From: an uncultured Shinella sp.
GTDB taxonomy: Bacteria > Pseudomonadota > Alphaproteobacteria > Rhizobiales > Rhizobiaceae
Reading direction: 5' to 3'
NCBI RefSeq assembly: GCF_946479415.1
Contig: NZ_CAMLFY010000176.1
Span: 1-6,767 of the forward strand
Length of the DNA: 6,767 bases
Shown: positions 1-6,767 of the stretch, piece by piece
Layout of the letters: each line of letters opens with the position of its first letter
How positions within the stretch are numbered: the first letter of the stretch is position 1
Position numbers and translations under genes: made by a program
The notes under the pieces: generated by a model
Database searches by the model: none
What the model saw: the letters and a program-made list of their open reading frames with translations, nothing else
Told to the model about the DNA's origin: nothing

Positions 1-328
1 TGTAGGCCGGGATCTCGTTGCCGGTGATCATCTGCCAGATCAGCGGCGGTTCAGACGTGGAGGGGCCGGAGGGATAGGAGCCGCCGATGATCTTCTTCAG
101 AAGCCCCGTCTTGGCGATGTAGTCGACGCCCTTGATGCCGCTCATGTCGCCGGCGGCGATCGGGTGCAGCGTCGTGAGGTTCTGCGGATGGCCCGTCTCG
201 TCGAAACGCTCGCCGATGGCTTTCAGCGTCAGATCCGGGCAGCCGAGGCCGGAGGACGAGGAAACCGAAACGACGGCTCCGTCCGGAATGAGGTCTGCGG
301 CCTGGCGCGGGGTGATGTGCTTGCTCAT
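1..328 (-). CDS. Acetate/3-oxoacid CoA-transferase, YdiF-like, N-terminal part (partial)
   Basis: The 109 whole codons visible are the N-terminus of a class I CoA-transferase of the single-chain YdiF type, which moves CoA from an acyl-CoA to an organic acid through a glutamyl-CoA thioester. The reading starts MSKHITPRQAADLIPDG, then a glycine/serine-rich segment SVSSSSGLGCPD (about residues 21-32). Near residues 83-95 is GGSYPSGPSTSEP, followed by PLIWQMITGNEIPAY. This series is characteristic of the family as I know it. Family members are about 500 residues or more, so most of the protein, including the catalytic glutamate of the second domain, lies off the left edge. The ATG at 326-328 is preceded by GGAAG seven bases upstream, a modest ribosome site. 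The gene begins only 20 bases after the oxidoreductase stop, so it is probably the third gene of the regulator operon. Exact acyl donor and acceptor cannot be read from this part. Confidence 0.83.
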   Translation of the reverse strand, partial: MSKHITPRQAADLIPDGAVVSVSSSSGLGCPDLTLKAIGERFDETGHPQNLTTLHPIAAGDMSGIKGVDYIAKTGLLKKIIGGSYPSGPSTSEPPLIWQMITGNEIPAY

Positions 329-348
329 CGTTTCTTCCGAATTCCGTC

Positions 349-2387
<2,039 letters not shown>

Positions 2388-2390
2388 GAT

Positions 2391-2400
2391 CTTCCTCCCT
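2391..2400 (-). promoter_or_regulatory. Strong Shine-Dalgarno deciding the GTG start of the LacI-family gene
   Basis: Read on the minus strand this is AGGGAGGAAG, with GGAGG six bases before the GTG at 2387. It is a near-perfect complement of the 16S rRNA tail, and no comparable site precedes the upstream in-frame ATG at 2555. This fixes the start at GTG. Confidence 0.8.
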
Positions 2401-2433
2401 GCGCGGACAGGTTTCGTCCGCTTGTTGGTGGGT

Positions 2434-2462
2434 AATAAATTGGATCGTTCCAAATTTGTCAA
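2434..2462 (-). promoter_or_regulatory. Promoter of the LacI-family regulator operon
   Basis: On the minus strand a perfect -35 box TTGACA (2462-2457) is followed after 17 bases by the weak -10 box TTTATT (2439-2434). This predicts transcription from about 2427 and a leader of roughly 40 bases before the GTG start. The spacer contains the palindrome proposed as the operator, so bound repressor would block RNA polymerase. The match to consensus is seen; the promoter activity is inferred. Confidence 0.65.
2437..2457. promoter_or_regulatory. Operator O1, LacI-type palindrome
   Basis: The core TTGGATCGTTCCAA (2440-2453) is an inverted repeat of the form TTGGAnCGnTCCAA with a central CG step, the hallmark of LacI-family operators, flanked by A/T runs on both sides. 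It overlaps the -35 box and spacer of the regulator's own promoter. A near-copy lies at 2678-2698 in opposite orientation; over 28 bases, including the flank beyond the palindrome, 25 match. Two matched copies in front of both divergent genes next to a LacI-family gene make an operator role very likely. Confidence 0.82.
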
Positions 2463-2674
2463 GAGGGAGATGATGCAGGATTCTCTCGACAACGCCGCGC
2501 AAAGGGCGTGTTGCTTTTCTCCTCGATTTGAGGTGGCGATTATGTTTCTCACCACTAGTTAAGCTGTATAATTGGCTTTCGGAGCTGCGTTTGAGGTAAG
2601 TGGAGCCGGGGATCATCATTTTGGCTACGCAGGTGTGGCCGGCCTTGCTCTTCCAGGCATCGAAAAAATCCGGC

Positions 2675-2703
2675 TTGAAATTTGGAACGATCTAAATTAT
2701 TGC
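2675..2703 (+). promoter_or_regulatory. Promoter of the DUF993 aldolase-like gene
   Basis: A -35 box TTGAAA (2675-2680, five of six to consensus) is followed after 17 bases by a weak -10 candidate TATTGC (2698-2703). Transcription would start near 2710 and give a leader of about 20 bases. The operator copy O2 covers the spacer. The -10 is weak, so the exact placement is uncertain; the layout mirrors the regulator promoter. Confidence 0.5.
2678..2698. promoter_or_regulatory. Operator O2, LacI-type palindrome
   Basis: The core TTGGAACGATCTAA (2682-2695) is the inverted near-copy of O1. One arm is imperfect (TCTAA instead of TCCAA), so it may bind more weakly. The shared block extends from 2678 to 2705, beyond the palindrome into the -10 region, and matches O1 at 25 of 28 bases. 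It lies 31 bases before the ATG of the divergent DUF993 gene, in the promoter spacer. Confidence 0.8.
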
Positions 2704-2728
2704 CCTGAAAAACCCTTGGGAGGACTCC

Positions 2729-3895
2729 ATGCCGATCAGCCTGTCCCTGCCGTGTGCCGATGGTGGCGTCGAAGCCTATTCTCTCGTGGGCACGCCCACG
2801 GCGCGGCCGGCTTCCGTGCCTACGTTCAACCGCATCGCCTATGCTGCGGCGCATGTCGTTTCCGATCCGCGCCGCGATACGCGGCCGTGGGAGGCGCCGG
2901 CGGTGGATTGGGAGCGGACCATGGCGTTCCGGCATCATCTCTGGTCGCTCGGCTTCCGCATCGCCGAGGCGATGGACACGGCGCAGCGCGGCATGGGGCT
3001 CGATTGGGCCGGCGCGCAGGACCTGATCCGCCGCTCGCTCGCCGAGGCGAAGACGGTGCCGGGCACCGACCTTGCCTGCGGCACCGGCACGGATCATCTC
3101 AACCCCGCCGATGCCCGTTCGCTGGATGATGTCATCCGCGCCTACGAGGAGCAGATCGGCTTCGTCGAAAAGCACGGGGGCCGTGCGATCATGATGGCGA
3201 GCCGGGCGCTCGCCCGTCTTGCCACGTCGCCCGACGACTATCGCAAGGTCTATGGTCGTATCCTCGGCCAGGTAAAGGACAAGGTCGTGCTGCACTGGCT
3301 CGGCGATATGTTCGATCCGCAGCTGCGCGGCTATTGGGGCTCCGAAAGCTTCGAGCCCGCGTTGGATGCCGTTCTCTCGATCATCGAGGAGAACCGGGGG
3401 AAGGTCGAAGGCATCAAGATCTCGCTGCTCGACAATGCCTATGAAGTCGCGCTCCGCGACCGGCTGCCCGCGGACGTGCTGTGCTTCACCGGCGATGATT
3501 TCAACTATGCCGAACTGATCGAGGGCGACGGACGCAAATACAGCCACGCCCTGCTCGGCATTTTCGACGCCGTTGCACCGCAAGCCTCCAAGGCGCTTGC
3601 CTCGCTCGCTGCCGGGGACGTCGATACGTTCCGCGCGGTCATCGAGCCGACCGTGCCGCTGTCGCGCAAGATTTTCGAAGCGCCGACGCAGTATTACAAG
3701 GCGGGCGTTGTGTTCCTCGCGTGGTTGAACGGCCATCAGGATCACTTCACCATGCCGGCGGGCATGCAGGCGGCTCGTGGTGTCACGCATTATGCCGATG
3801 TCTTCCGTCTCGCCGATCAAGCCAATGTGCTCGACAGGCCGGACCTTGCTGCCGCGCGTATGAAAAGCCTGATGACGGTTCTTGGCGTCGCCTGA
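2729..3895 (+). CDS. DUF993 protein, dihydrodipicolinate synthase/aldolase-like
   Basis: This 388-residue protein resembles the DUF993 family, annotated as dihydrodipicolinate synthase-like and expected to be a TIM barrel acting by Schiff-base chemistry on a keto-acid or sugar-acid. GTDLACGTGTDHLNP (112-126) is the most distinctive segment. KVVLHWLGDMFDP (185-197) corresponds to the strand carrying the catalytic tyrosine in DapA-type enzymes, but histidine H189 stands at that place. VEGIKISLLD (227-235) supplies K230, the expected Schiff-base lysine, and LCFTGDDF (251-258) matches the later glycine-rich loop. The protein is longer at the N-terminus than DapA (about 290 residues). The ATG at 2729 has GGGAGGA just upstream. 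It faces away from the LacI-family gene and carries an operator in its promoter, so it is probably in the same regulon as the oxidoreductase. No signal peptide is seen, so it should be cytoplasmic. The substrate is unknown. Confidence 0.85.
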   Translation: MPISLSLPCADGGVEAYSLVGTPTARPASVPTFNRIAYAAAHVVSDPRRDTRPWEAPAVDWERTMAFRHHLWSLGFRIAEAMDTAQRGMGLDWAGAQDLIRRSLAEAKTVPGTDLACGTGTDHLNPADARSLDDVIRAYEEQIGFVEKHGGRAIMMASRALARLATSPDDYRKVYGRILGQVKDKVVLHWLGDMFDPQLRGYWGSESFEPALDAVLSIIEENRGKVEGIKISLLDNAYEVALRDRLPADVLCFTGDDFNYAELIEGDGRKYSHALLGIFDAVAPQASKALASLAAGDVDTFRAVIEPTVPLSRKIFEAPTQYYKAGVVFLAWLNGHQDHFTMPAGMQAARGVTHYADVFRLADQANVLDRPDLAAARMKSLMTVLGVA

Positions 3896-3920
3896 GATTC
3901 GCCTAGATGCGATTTGCTGT

Positions 3921-3948
3921 GGATGACCGGCGCTTCTGCCGGTCGTTT
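3921..3948 (+). terminator. Possible rho-independent terminator after the DUF993 gene
   Basis: GACCGGC (3925-3931), a six-base loop, and GCCGGTC (3938-3944) form a perfect 7-bp GC-rich stem that can be lengthened by G-T and A-T pairs. Only a short T run (GTTTCG) follows, so termination may be partial. It lies 30 bases after the DUF993 stop and about 50 bases before ung, a sensible place to separate the two units. Confidence 0.5.
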
Positions 3949-3996
3949 CGTCCATCCGGCGCTAAACTCCGCTCCTGAAACAGAAGGAGCGGGGCG

Positions 3997-4692
3997 ATGG
4001 CTGCGACGGACGTCAAGATCGGCGAAAGCTGGAAGGGGCCGCTGGCCGCAGAGTTTTCCAGTCCCTACATGGCCGATCTGAAGGCTTTCCTGCTTGAAGA
4101 AAAGCAGGCGGGGCGCCGTATCTTTCCGAAGGGGGCGGAGTATTTTCGCGCGCTCGACCTGACGCCGCTGGATGAGGTGCGCGTCGTCATTCTCGGGCAG
4201 GATCCTTATCATGGGGAAGGGCAGGCGCATGGCCTGTGTTTCTCGGTGCAGCCCGGTGTGCGCATCCCGCCGTCGCTCGTCAATATCTACAAGGAAATGC
4301 AGGATGATCTCGGTATCCCGCCGGCGCGCCATGGCTTTCTGGAACATTGGGCAAAACAGGGTGTGCTGTTGCTGAACAGCGTGCTCACCGTGGAAATGGG
4401 CCGCGCCGCATCTCATCAGGGCAAGGGTTGGGAACGGTTTACGGATGCCGTGATCCGCGCCGTCAACGAGCAGGAAAAGCCCGTCGTCTTCATCCTCTGG
4501 GGCTCCTACGCCCAGAAGAAGGCGGCCTTCGTCGACAGCAAGCGCCACCTCGTGCTGCGCTCGCCACATCCTTCGCCGCTCTCCGCGCATAACGGCTTCT
4601 TCGGCACGAAGCCGTTTTCGAAGGCGAATGCCTTCCTCGAGAAACACGGTCGCAAGCCGATCGACTGGCAATTGCCCGGCACGGCGCAATAG
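3997..4692 (+). CDS. ung: Uracil-DNA glycosylase, family 1
   Basis: The 231-residue protein removes uracil from DNA after cytosine deamination or dUTP misincorporation, the first step of base excision repair. The water-activating motif GQDPYH is at 67-72 with D69 as the catalytic aspartate. F82 would stack on uracil, and N127 in LLLNSVLTV would read it. The DNA-intercalation loop HPSPLS is at 191-196 with H191 as the catalytic histidine. [10 protein letters not shown] (91-100) and WGSYAQKK (168-175) are further family blocks. Length is normal and every key residue is present, so the enzyme should be active. AAGGAG seven bases before the ATG supports the start. A hairpin lies upstream and a gene of unknown role follows after 32 bases. 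No link to the LacI-family locus is evident. Confidence 0.98.
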   Translation: MAATDVKIGESWKGPLAAEFSSPYMADLKAFLLEEKQAGRRIFPKGAEYFRALDLTPLDEVRVVILGQDPYHGEGQAHGLCFSVQPGVRIPPSLVNIYKEMQDDLGIPPARHGFLEHWAKQGVLLLNSVLTVEMGRAASHQGKGWERFTDAVIRAVNEQEKPVVFILWGSYAQKKAAFVDSKRHLVLRSPHPSPLSAHNGFFGTKPFSKANAFLEKHGRKPIDWQLPGTAQ

Positions 4693-4724
4693 CCATGAAC
4701 AGGCGGTGCTGCTAGGCTTGCCGT

Positions 4725-5711
4725 ATGATATCCACCCGCGCCGTCATCGATTGGCTTCTGGATTCGGACCCGGCGATCCGCTGGCAGGTGATGCGCGACC
4801 TTGCCGATGCGCCGGAAGGAGAATGGCAGGCGGAACGCGCCAAGGTCGAAACCGAGGGCTGGGGCGCGCGGCTTCTTTCGCATCAGGATGCGGACGGCCA
4901 ATGGGCCGGCGGCGCCTTCCTGCCGGCGGGCTATACGGAAGAGACATGGCGCGAACTGGGCCAGGCCTGGACGGCGACCTGTTTTTCCCTGCAGCAGCTT
5001 TACGATTTCGGCCTCGATCCCTCTTCACAGCGGGCGCGGCGCATGGTCGATCTCATCGGTGAACATTCCCGATGGGATCATGATGGCCAGCCCTTCTGGG
5101 AGGGCGAGGTCGAGGAATGTATCAATGCCCGCACGGTGACGGTCGGGATCTATTTCGGCGTCGATGTCACGCCGATCGTCACGCGCCTGCTTGGCGAGCG
5201 GCAGCCGGATGGCGGCTGGAATTGCGAACGCTGCAATGGCTCGCACCGCTCTTCCTTCCATACGACGATCAATGTGCTGGAAGCGCTGCTCGCTTATGAG
5301 CAGGCGAAGGGTGCGACGGCGGAAACACAGGCTGCGCGAATGGCAGGAGAGGTGTATCTGCTGAAACGCAGCCTCTTTCGCCGCCTCGAAACCGGCGACG
5401 TGGTCGACGAGCGCTATCTGAAACTGCTGTATCCGCACCGCTGGCGTTACGACATCCTGCGCGGGCTGGACTACTTCCGGGGAGCGGCGCTGGCGACAGG
5501 CATCGCGCCCGATCCGCGCCTCGCCGAGGCCATCGCTCATCTGCGCGCACGGCAATCGGAAGATGGCACGTGGCCGCTCGACTGGCAGCTCAAGGGGCCT
5601 GTCTGGTTTGCGATGGAGGAGGTGGGAGCGCCATCGCGCTGGATCACGCTCAAAGCTTTGCGCATCCTGCGCTGGTGGGACGTGGCCGGTGGCGGGCACC
5701 GGCCACGATAG
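4725..5711 (+). CDS. Squalene-cyclase/prenyltransferase-like alpha-toroid protein of unknown function
   Basis: This 328-residue protein carries repeats like those of the terpene cyclase/prenyltransferase alpha-alpha toroid. QDADGQW (54-60), RQPDGGWNCE (159-168) and RQSEDGTWPLD (276-286) are QW-like turns, each followed by helical segments such as SSFHTTINVLEALLAY (176-191). It is about half the length of squalene-hopene cyclases (over 600 residues), and I see no DXDD protonation motif, so cyclase activity should not be assumed. C167 and C170 (CERC), with H174, H179 and perhaps C132, could form a metal site, as zinc does in protein prenyltransferase beta subunits; that is inference. There is no signal peptide. 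The start at 4725 has only a weak ribosome site (AGG at 4714-4716); the in-frame ATG at 4695 hits a stop after six codons. The gene starts 32 bases after ung and may be co-transcribed with it. Its TAG stop lies inside the terminator hairpin. Confidence 0.8.
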   Translation: MISTRAVIDWLLDSDPAIRWQVMRDLADAPEGEWQAERAKVETEGWGARLLSHQDADGQWAGGAFLPAGYTEETWRELGQAWTATCFSLQQLYDFGLDPSSQRARRMVDLIGEHSRWDHDGQPFWEGEVEECINARTVTVGIYFGVDVTPIVTRLLGERQPDGGWNCERCNGSHRSSFHTTINVLEALLAYEQAKGATAETQAARMAGEVYLLKRSLFRRLETGDVVDERYLKLLYPHRWRYDILRGLDYFRGAALATGIAPDPRLAEAIAHLRARQSEDGTWPLDWQLKGPVWFAMEEVGAPSRWITLKALRILRWWDVAGGGHRPR

Positions 5712-5760
5712 AGTCCGTCAGGTTCATTCTGAACCTGACGGACTCTAGATTCTTTTGTTT
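5709..5760 (+). terminator. Strong intrinsic terminator hairpin
   Basis: Arms 5709-5726 and 5730-5747 are perfectly complementary over 18 bp around a three-base loop (TTC). The core of the left arm reads GAGTCCGTCAGGTTCA. A T-rich stretch ATTCTTTTGTTTTC follows on the plus strand, which makes it an intrinsic terminator for the alpha-toroid gene. The left arm starts with that gene's TAG stop. Read from the minus strand the hairpin lacks a T run, so it favours plus-strand transcripts. Confidence 0.78.
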
Positions 5761-5815
5761 TCGTTTGTCTTTTCGGGAAAACCGGTTCCCACTTTTCCCT
5801 GACAAACTCTAGATT
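5709..5815. repeat. RIME-like mosaic palindromic intergenic element
   Basis: Two palindromes fill the gap between convergent genes. The first is the 18-bp hairpin at 5709-5747. The second pairs GTTTGTC (5763-5769) with GACAAAC (5801-5807) and GGGAAAA (5775-5781) with TTTTCCC (5793-5799), enclosing CCGGTTCCCAC. Each palindrome ends in the same decamer ACTCTAGATT (5742-5751 and 5806-5815), and the inverse TAGAGT opens the first. The TTTTCGTTTGTC...GGGAAAACCGGTTCCCAC...CTCTAG pattern resembles mosaic repeats that I recall being scattered between genes in Rhizobium, Agrobacterium and Sinorhizobium. Assignment to RIME is from memory of such sequences, not from a search. Confidence 0.7.
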
Positions 5816-6766
5816 TCAGCGGACGAGCGTTTCGTCGAGCAGCGCCATCACTTTCTGTGCATCGATGCCGATGCAGGCATGCTGGCTCGGCAGATCGTCC
5901 CAGTTGCCGGGCGGGAAGCTGCGGGCGTCGGGCTTCTGGATCGTCTGGCCATCGGCGATGCCGCCGGCCACGACGCGGATCGCGCCGCTGCGGGTGGTGA
6001 AGAGTTCGGGGGCAACGAGATAGATGCAGGCGCAGCTGTCATGCACCACCATGCCCTCGTCCTTCACGTGCTGGCCGTAGAAATCGATGTAGAACTGCGA
6101 GATGTCGGAAAGCAGCTTCAGATGCGTGCCGTTCTGCGCGGTGAGTTCGGCGAGGCGCCGGCGCGTCATCACGGTCTTCATCGTCACGTCGAGGCCGACG
6201 ACGACGACCTTCCACGGTGCGGTCATCACGGCATCGGCCGCTTCCGGGTCGCCATGGATATTGGCTTCCGCGGCCGGCGTGATGTTGCCGGGTACGTCGA
6301 AGGCGCCGCCCATGATGATGACCTGCTTGACGAGGCCGGCAATCTCGGGGTCTTCCTTCAGCGCATAGGCGAGGTTCGACATCCGGCCGACGGCAATCAG
6401 CGTGACCTCGCCGGGATTGGCACGCACGGTCTCGATGATGAAGCGCGGTGCGGAGCGCGGATCGACGGGCAGGTCGATCGTCTCGGGCACATCGATGTTG
6501 CCGAGCCCGTCATGGCCGTGGATCATCACCGGCCAGTCGACCGGGTTGCGCATGGGATTGTAGGTCTTGCCTTCGCCCCTCGCGACGGGAGCCGGAATGC
6601 CCCATTCGCGCTTCAGGAACAGCGCGTTTCGCGTCGTGGTCTCGATCGATGCATTGCCGAAGACGGTGGTAATGCCGATGAGATCGATATCGGGGTGATT
6701 GTGCAGGAAGAGCAGGGCCATGGCGTCGTCGACGCCGGGATCCGTATCAAAGATGACCTTGTGCAT
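5816..6766 (-). CDS. Nucleoside hydrolase, inosine/uridine-preferring family
   Basis: A 316-residue calcium-dependent N-ribohydrolase that splits nucleosides into base and ribose for salvage or catabolism. The family signature DTDPGVDDA is at 7-15, with D9, D13 and D14 as metal and ribose ligands. HGHDGLG (83-89) and AVGRMSNLA (125-133) are further family blocks. IIMGGAF (150-156), AEANIHGDPEAA (166-177, with E167 and N169) and VHDSCA (241-246, with H242 and D243) complete the active site known from inosine-uridine hydrolase. Length is typical and no key residue is missing. The ATG at 6766 is one base from the right edge, so ribosome site and promoter are not visible, but starting a few residues before the DTDPG motif is normal for the family. 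It is convergent with the alpha-toroid gene. The preferred nucleoside cannot be told from the sequence. Confidence 0.93.
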   Translation of the reverse strand: MHKVIFDTDPGVDDAMALLFLHNHPDIDLIGITTVFGNASIETTTRNALFLKREWGIPAPVARGEGKTYNPMRNPVDWPVMIHGHDGLGNIDVPETIDLPVDPRSAPRFIIETVRANPGEVTLIAVGRMSNLAYALKEDPEIAGLVKQVIIMGGAFDVPGNITPAAEANIHGDPEAADAVMTAPWKVVVVGLDVTMKTVMTRRRLAELTAQNGTHLKLLSDISQFYIDFYGQHVKDEGMVVHDSCACIYLVAPELFTTRSGAIRVVAGGIADGQTIQKPDARSFPPGNWDDLPSQHACIGIDAQKVMALLDETLVR

Positions 6767-6767
6767 G

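Larger units (their letters stand above)
2388..2728. other. Divergent intergenic control region
   Basis: This 341-base gap separates the LacI-family gene from the divergent DUF993 gene and is markedly richer in A/T than the flanking genes. It holds the two outward-facing promoters and the operator pair near its two ends. The roughly 215 bases between the operators carry no gene I can support. A TATAAT hexamer at 2567-2572 is the only other promoter-like word; its upstream -35 region (GTTTCT at 17-base spacing) is poor. No convincing riboswitch or terminator is seen here. Confidence 0.75.

Noticed and set aside
2489..2515. Possible hairpin ACGCC...GGCGT in the divergent spacer, considered as a terminator or regulatory RNA
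   Set aside because: The stem is only five base pairs with a large loop, and only a short T run lies some bases after it. It is too weak to call.
2555..3955. Long open frame of 466 codons on the minus strand opposite the DUF993 gene
   Set aside because: It is the antisense shadow of a high-GC gene. The opposite strand has clear DUF993 family motifs, a good ribosome site and a promoter, while this frame has none and is rich in Arg/His/Gly as shadows usually are.
3817..4689. Minus-strand open frame of 290 codons opposite ung
   Set aside because: The plus strand encodes a complete uracil-DNA glycosylase with all catalytic residues. The reverse frame shows no domain and crosses the DUF993-ung intergenic hairpin.
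4695..4715. Six-codon open frame ATG...TAG between ung and the alpha-toroid gene, considered as a leader peptide
   Set aside because: There is no ribosome site before it, no attenuator-like pair of hairpins after it, and short frames of this size are expected by chance.

Overview
The window is high-GC, densely coded DNA with the look of a Rhizobiaceae chromosome or large replicon (Rhizobium/Ensifer/Shinella-like). The grounds are codon use, protein family content, and a mosaic palindromic intergenic element at 5709-5815 that resembles the RIME-type repeats of rhizobia. Species cannot be fixed from sequence alone. Seven protein genes account for nearly all of it. No tRNA, rRNA, CRISPR array, insertion sequence or phage gene is visible.

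Left part (1-3895) is a divergent catabolic locus. On the minus strand, reading leftward, are a LacI-family regulator (GTG start at 2387), a Gfo/Idh/MocA-family NAD(P)-dependent oxidoreductase joined to it by a 4-base ATGA overlap, and, 20 bases further on, the N-terminal part of a YdiF-type acetate/3-oxoacid CoA-transferase that runs off the window. On the plus strand, facing away from the regulator, is a DUF993 protein of the dihydrodipicolinate synthase/aldolase-like class. The 341-base gap between the two transcription units holds two inverted near-copies (25 of 28 bases identical) of a palindrome TTGGAnCGnTCCAA, each lying in the spacer of a plausible sigma-70 promoter and each pointing outward. 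This is the best candidate for the operator pair of the LacI-family regulator, giving autoregulation plus control of the aldolase-like gene. The enzyme set suggests oxidation of a sugar-like compound, carbon-carbon cleavage or rearrangement, and CoA transfer to an acid product. The actual substrate is unknown.

Middle part (3896-5711), plus strand: a weak hairpin separates the aldolase-like gene from a complete family-1 uracil-DNA glycosylase (ung). After 32 bases comes a protein with squalene-cyclase/prenyltransferase-like alpha-toroid repeats but no visible cyclase catalytic motif. These two may be co-transcribed.

Right part (5712-6767): the plus-strand genes end in a strong 18-bp perfect hairpin followed by a T-rich stretch and a second palindrome. 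Together these fill the whole gap to a convergent, minus-strand inosine/uridine-preferring-type nucleoside hydrolase. Its apparent ATG sits one base from the right edge, so its promoter lies outside the window.
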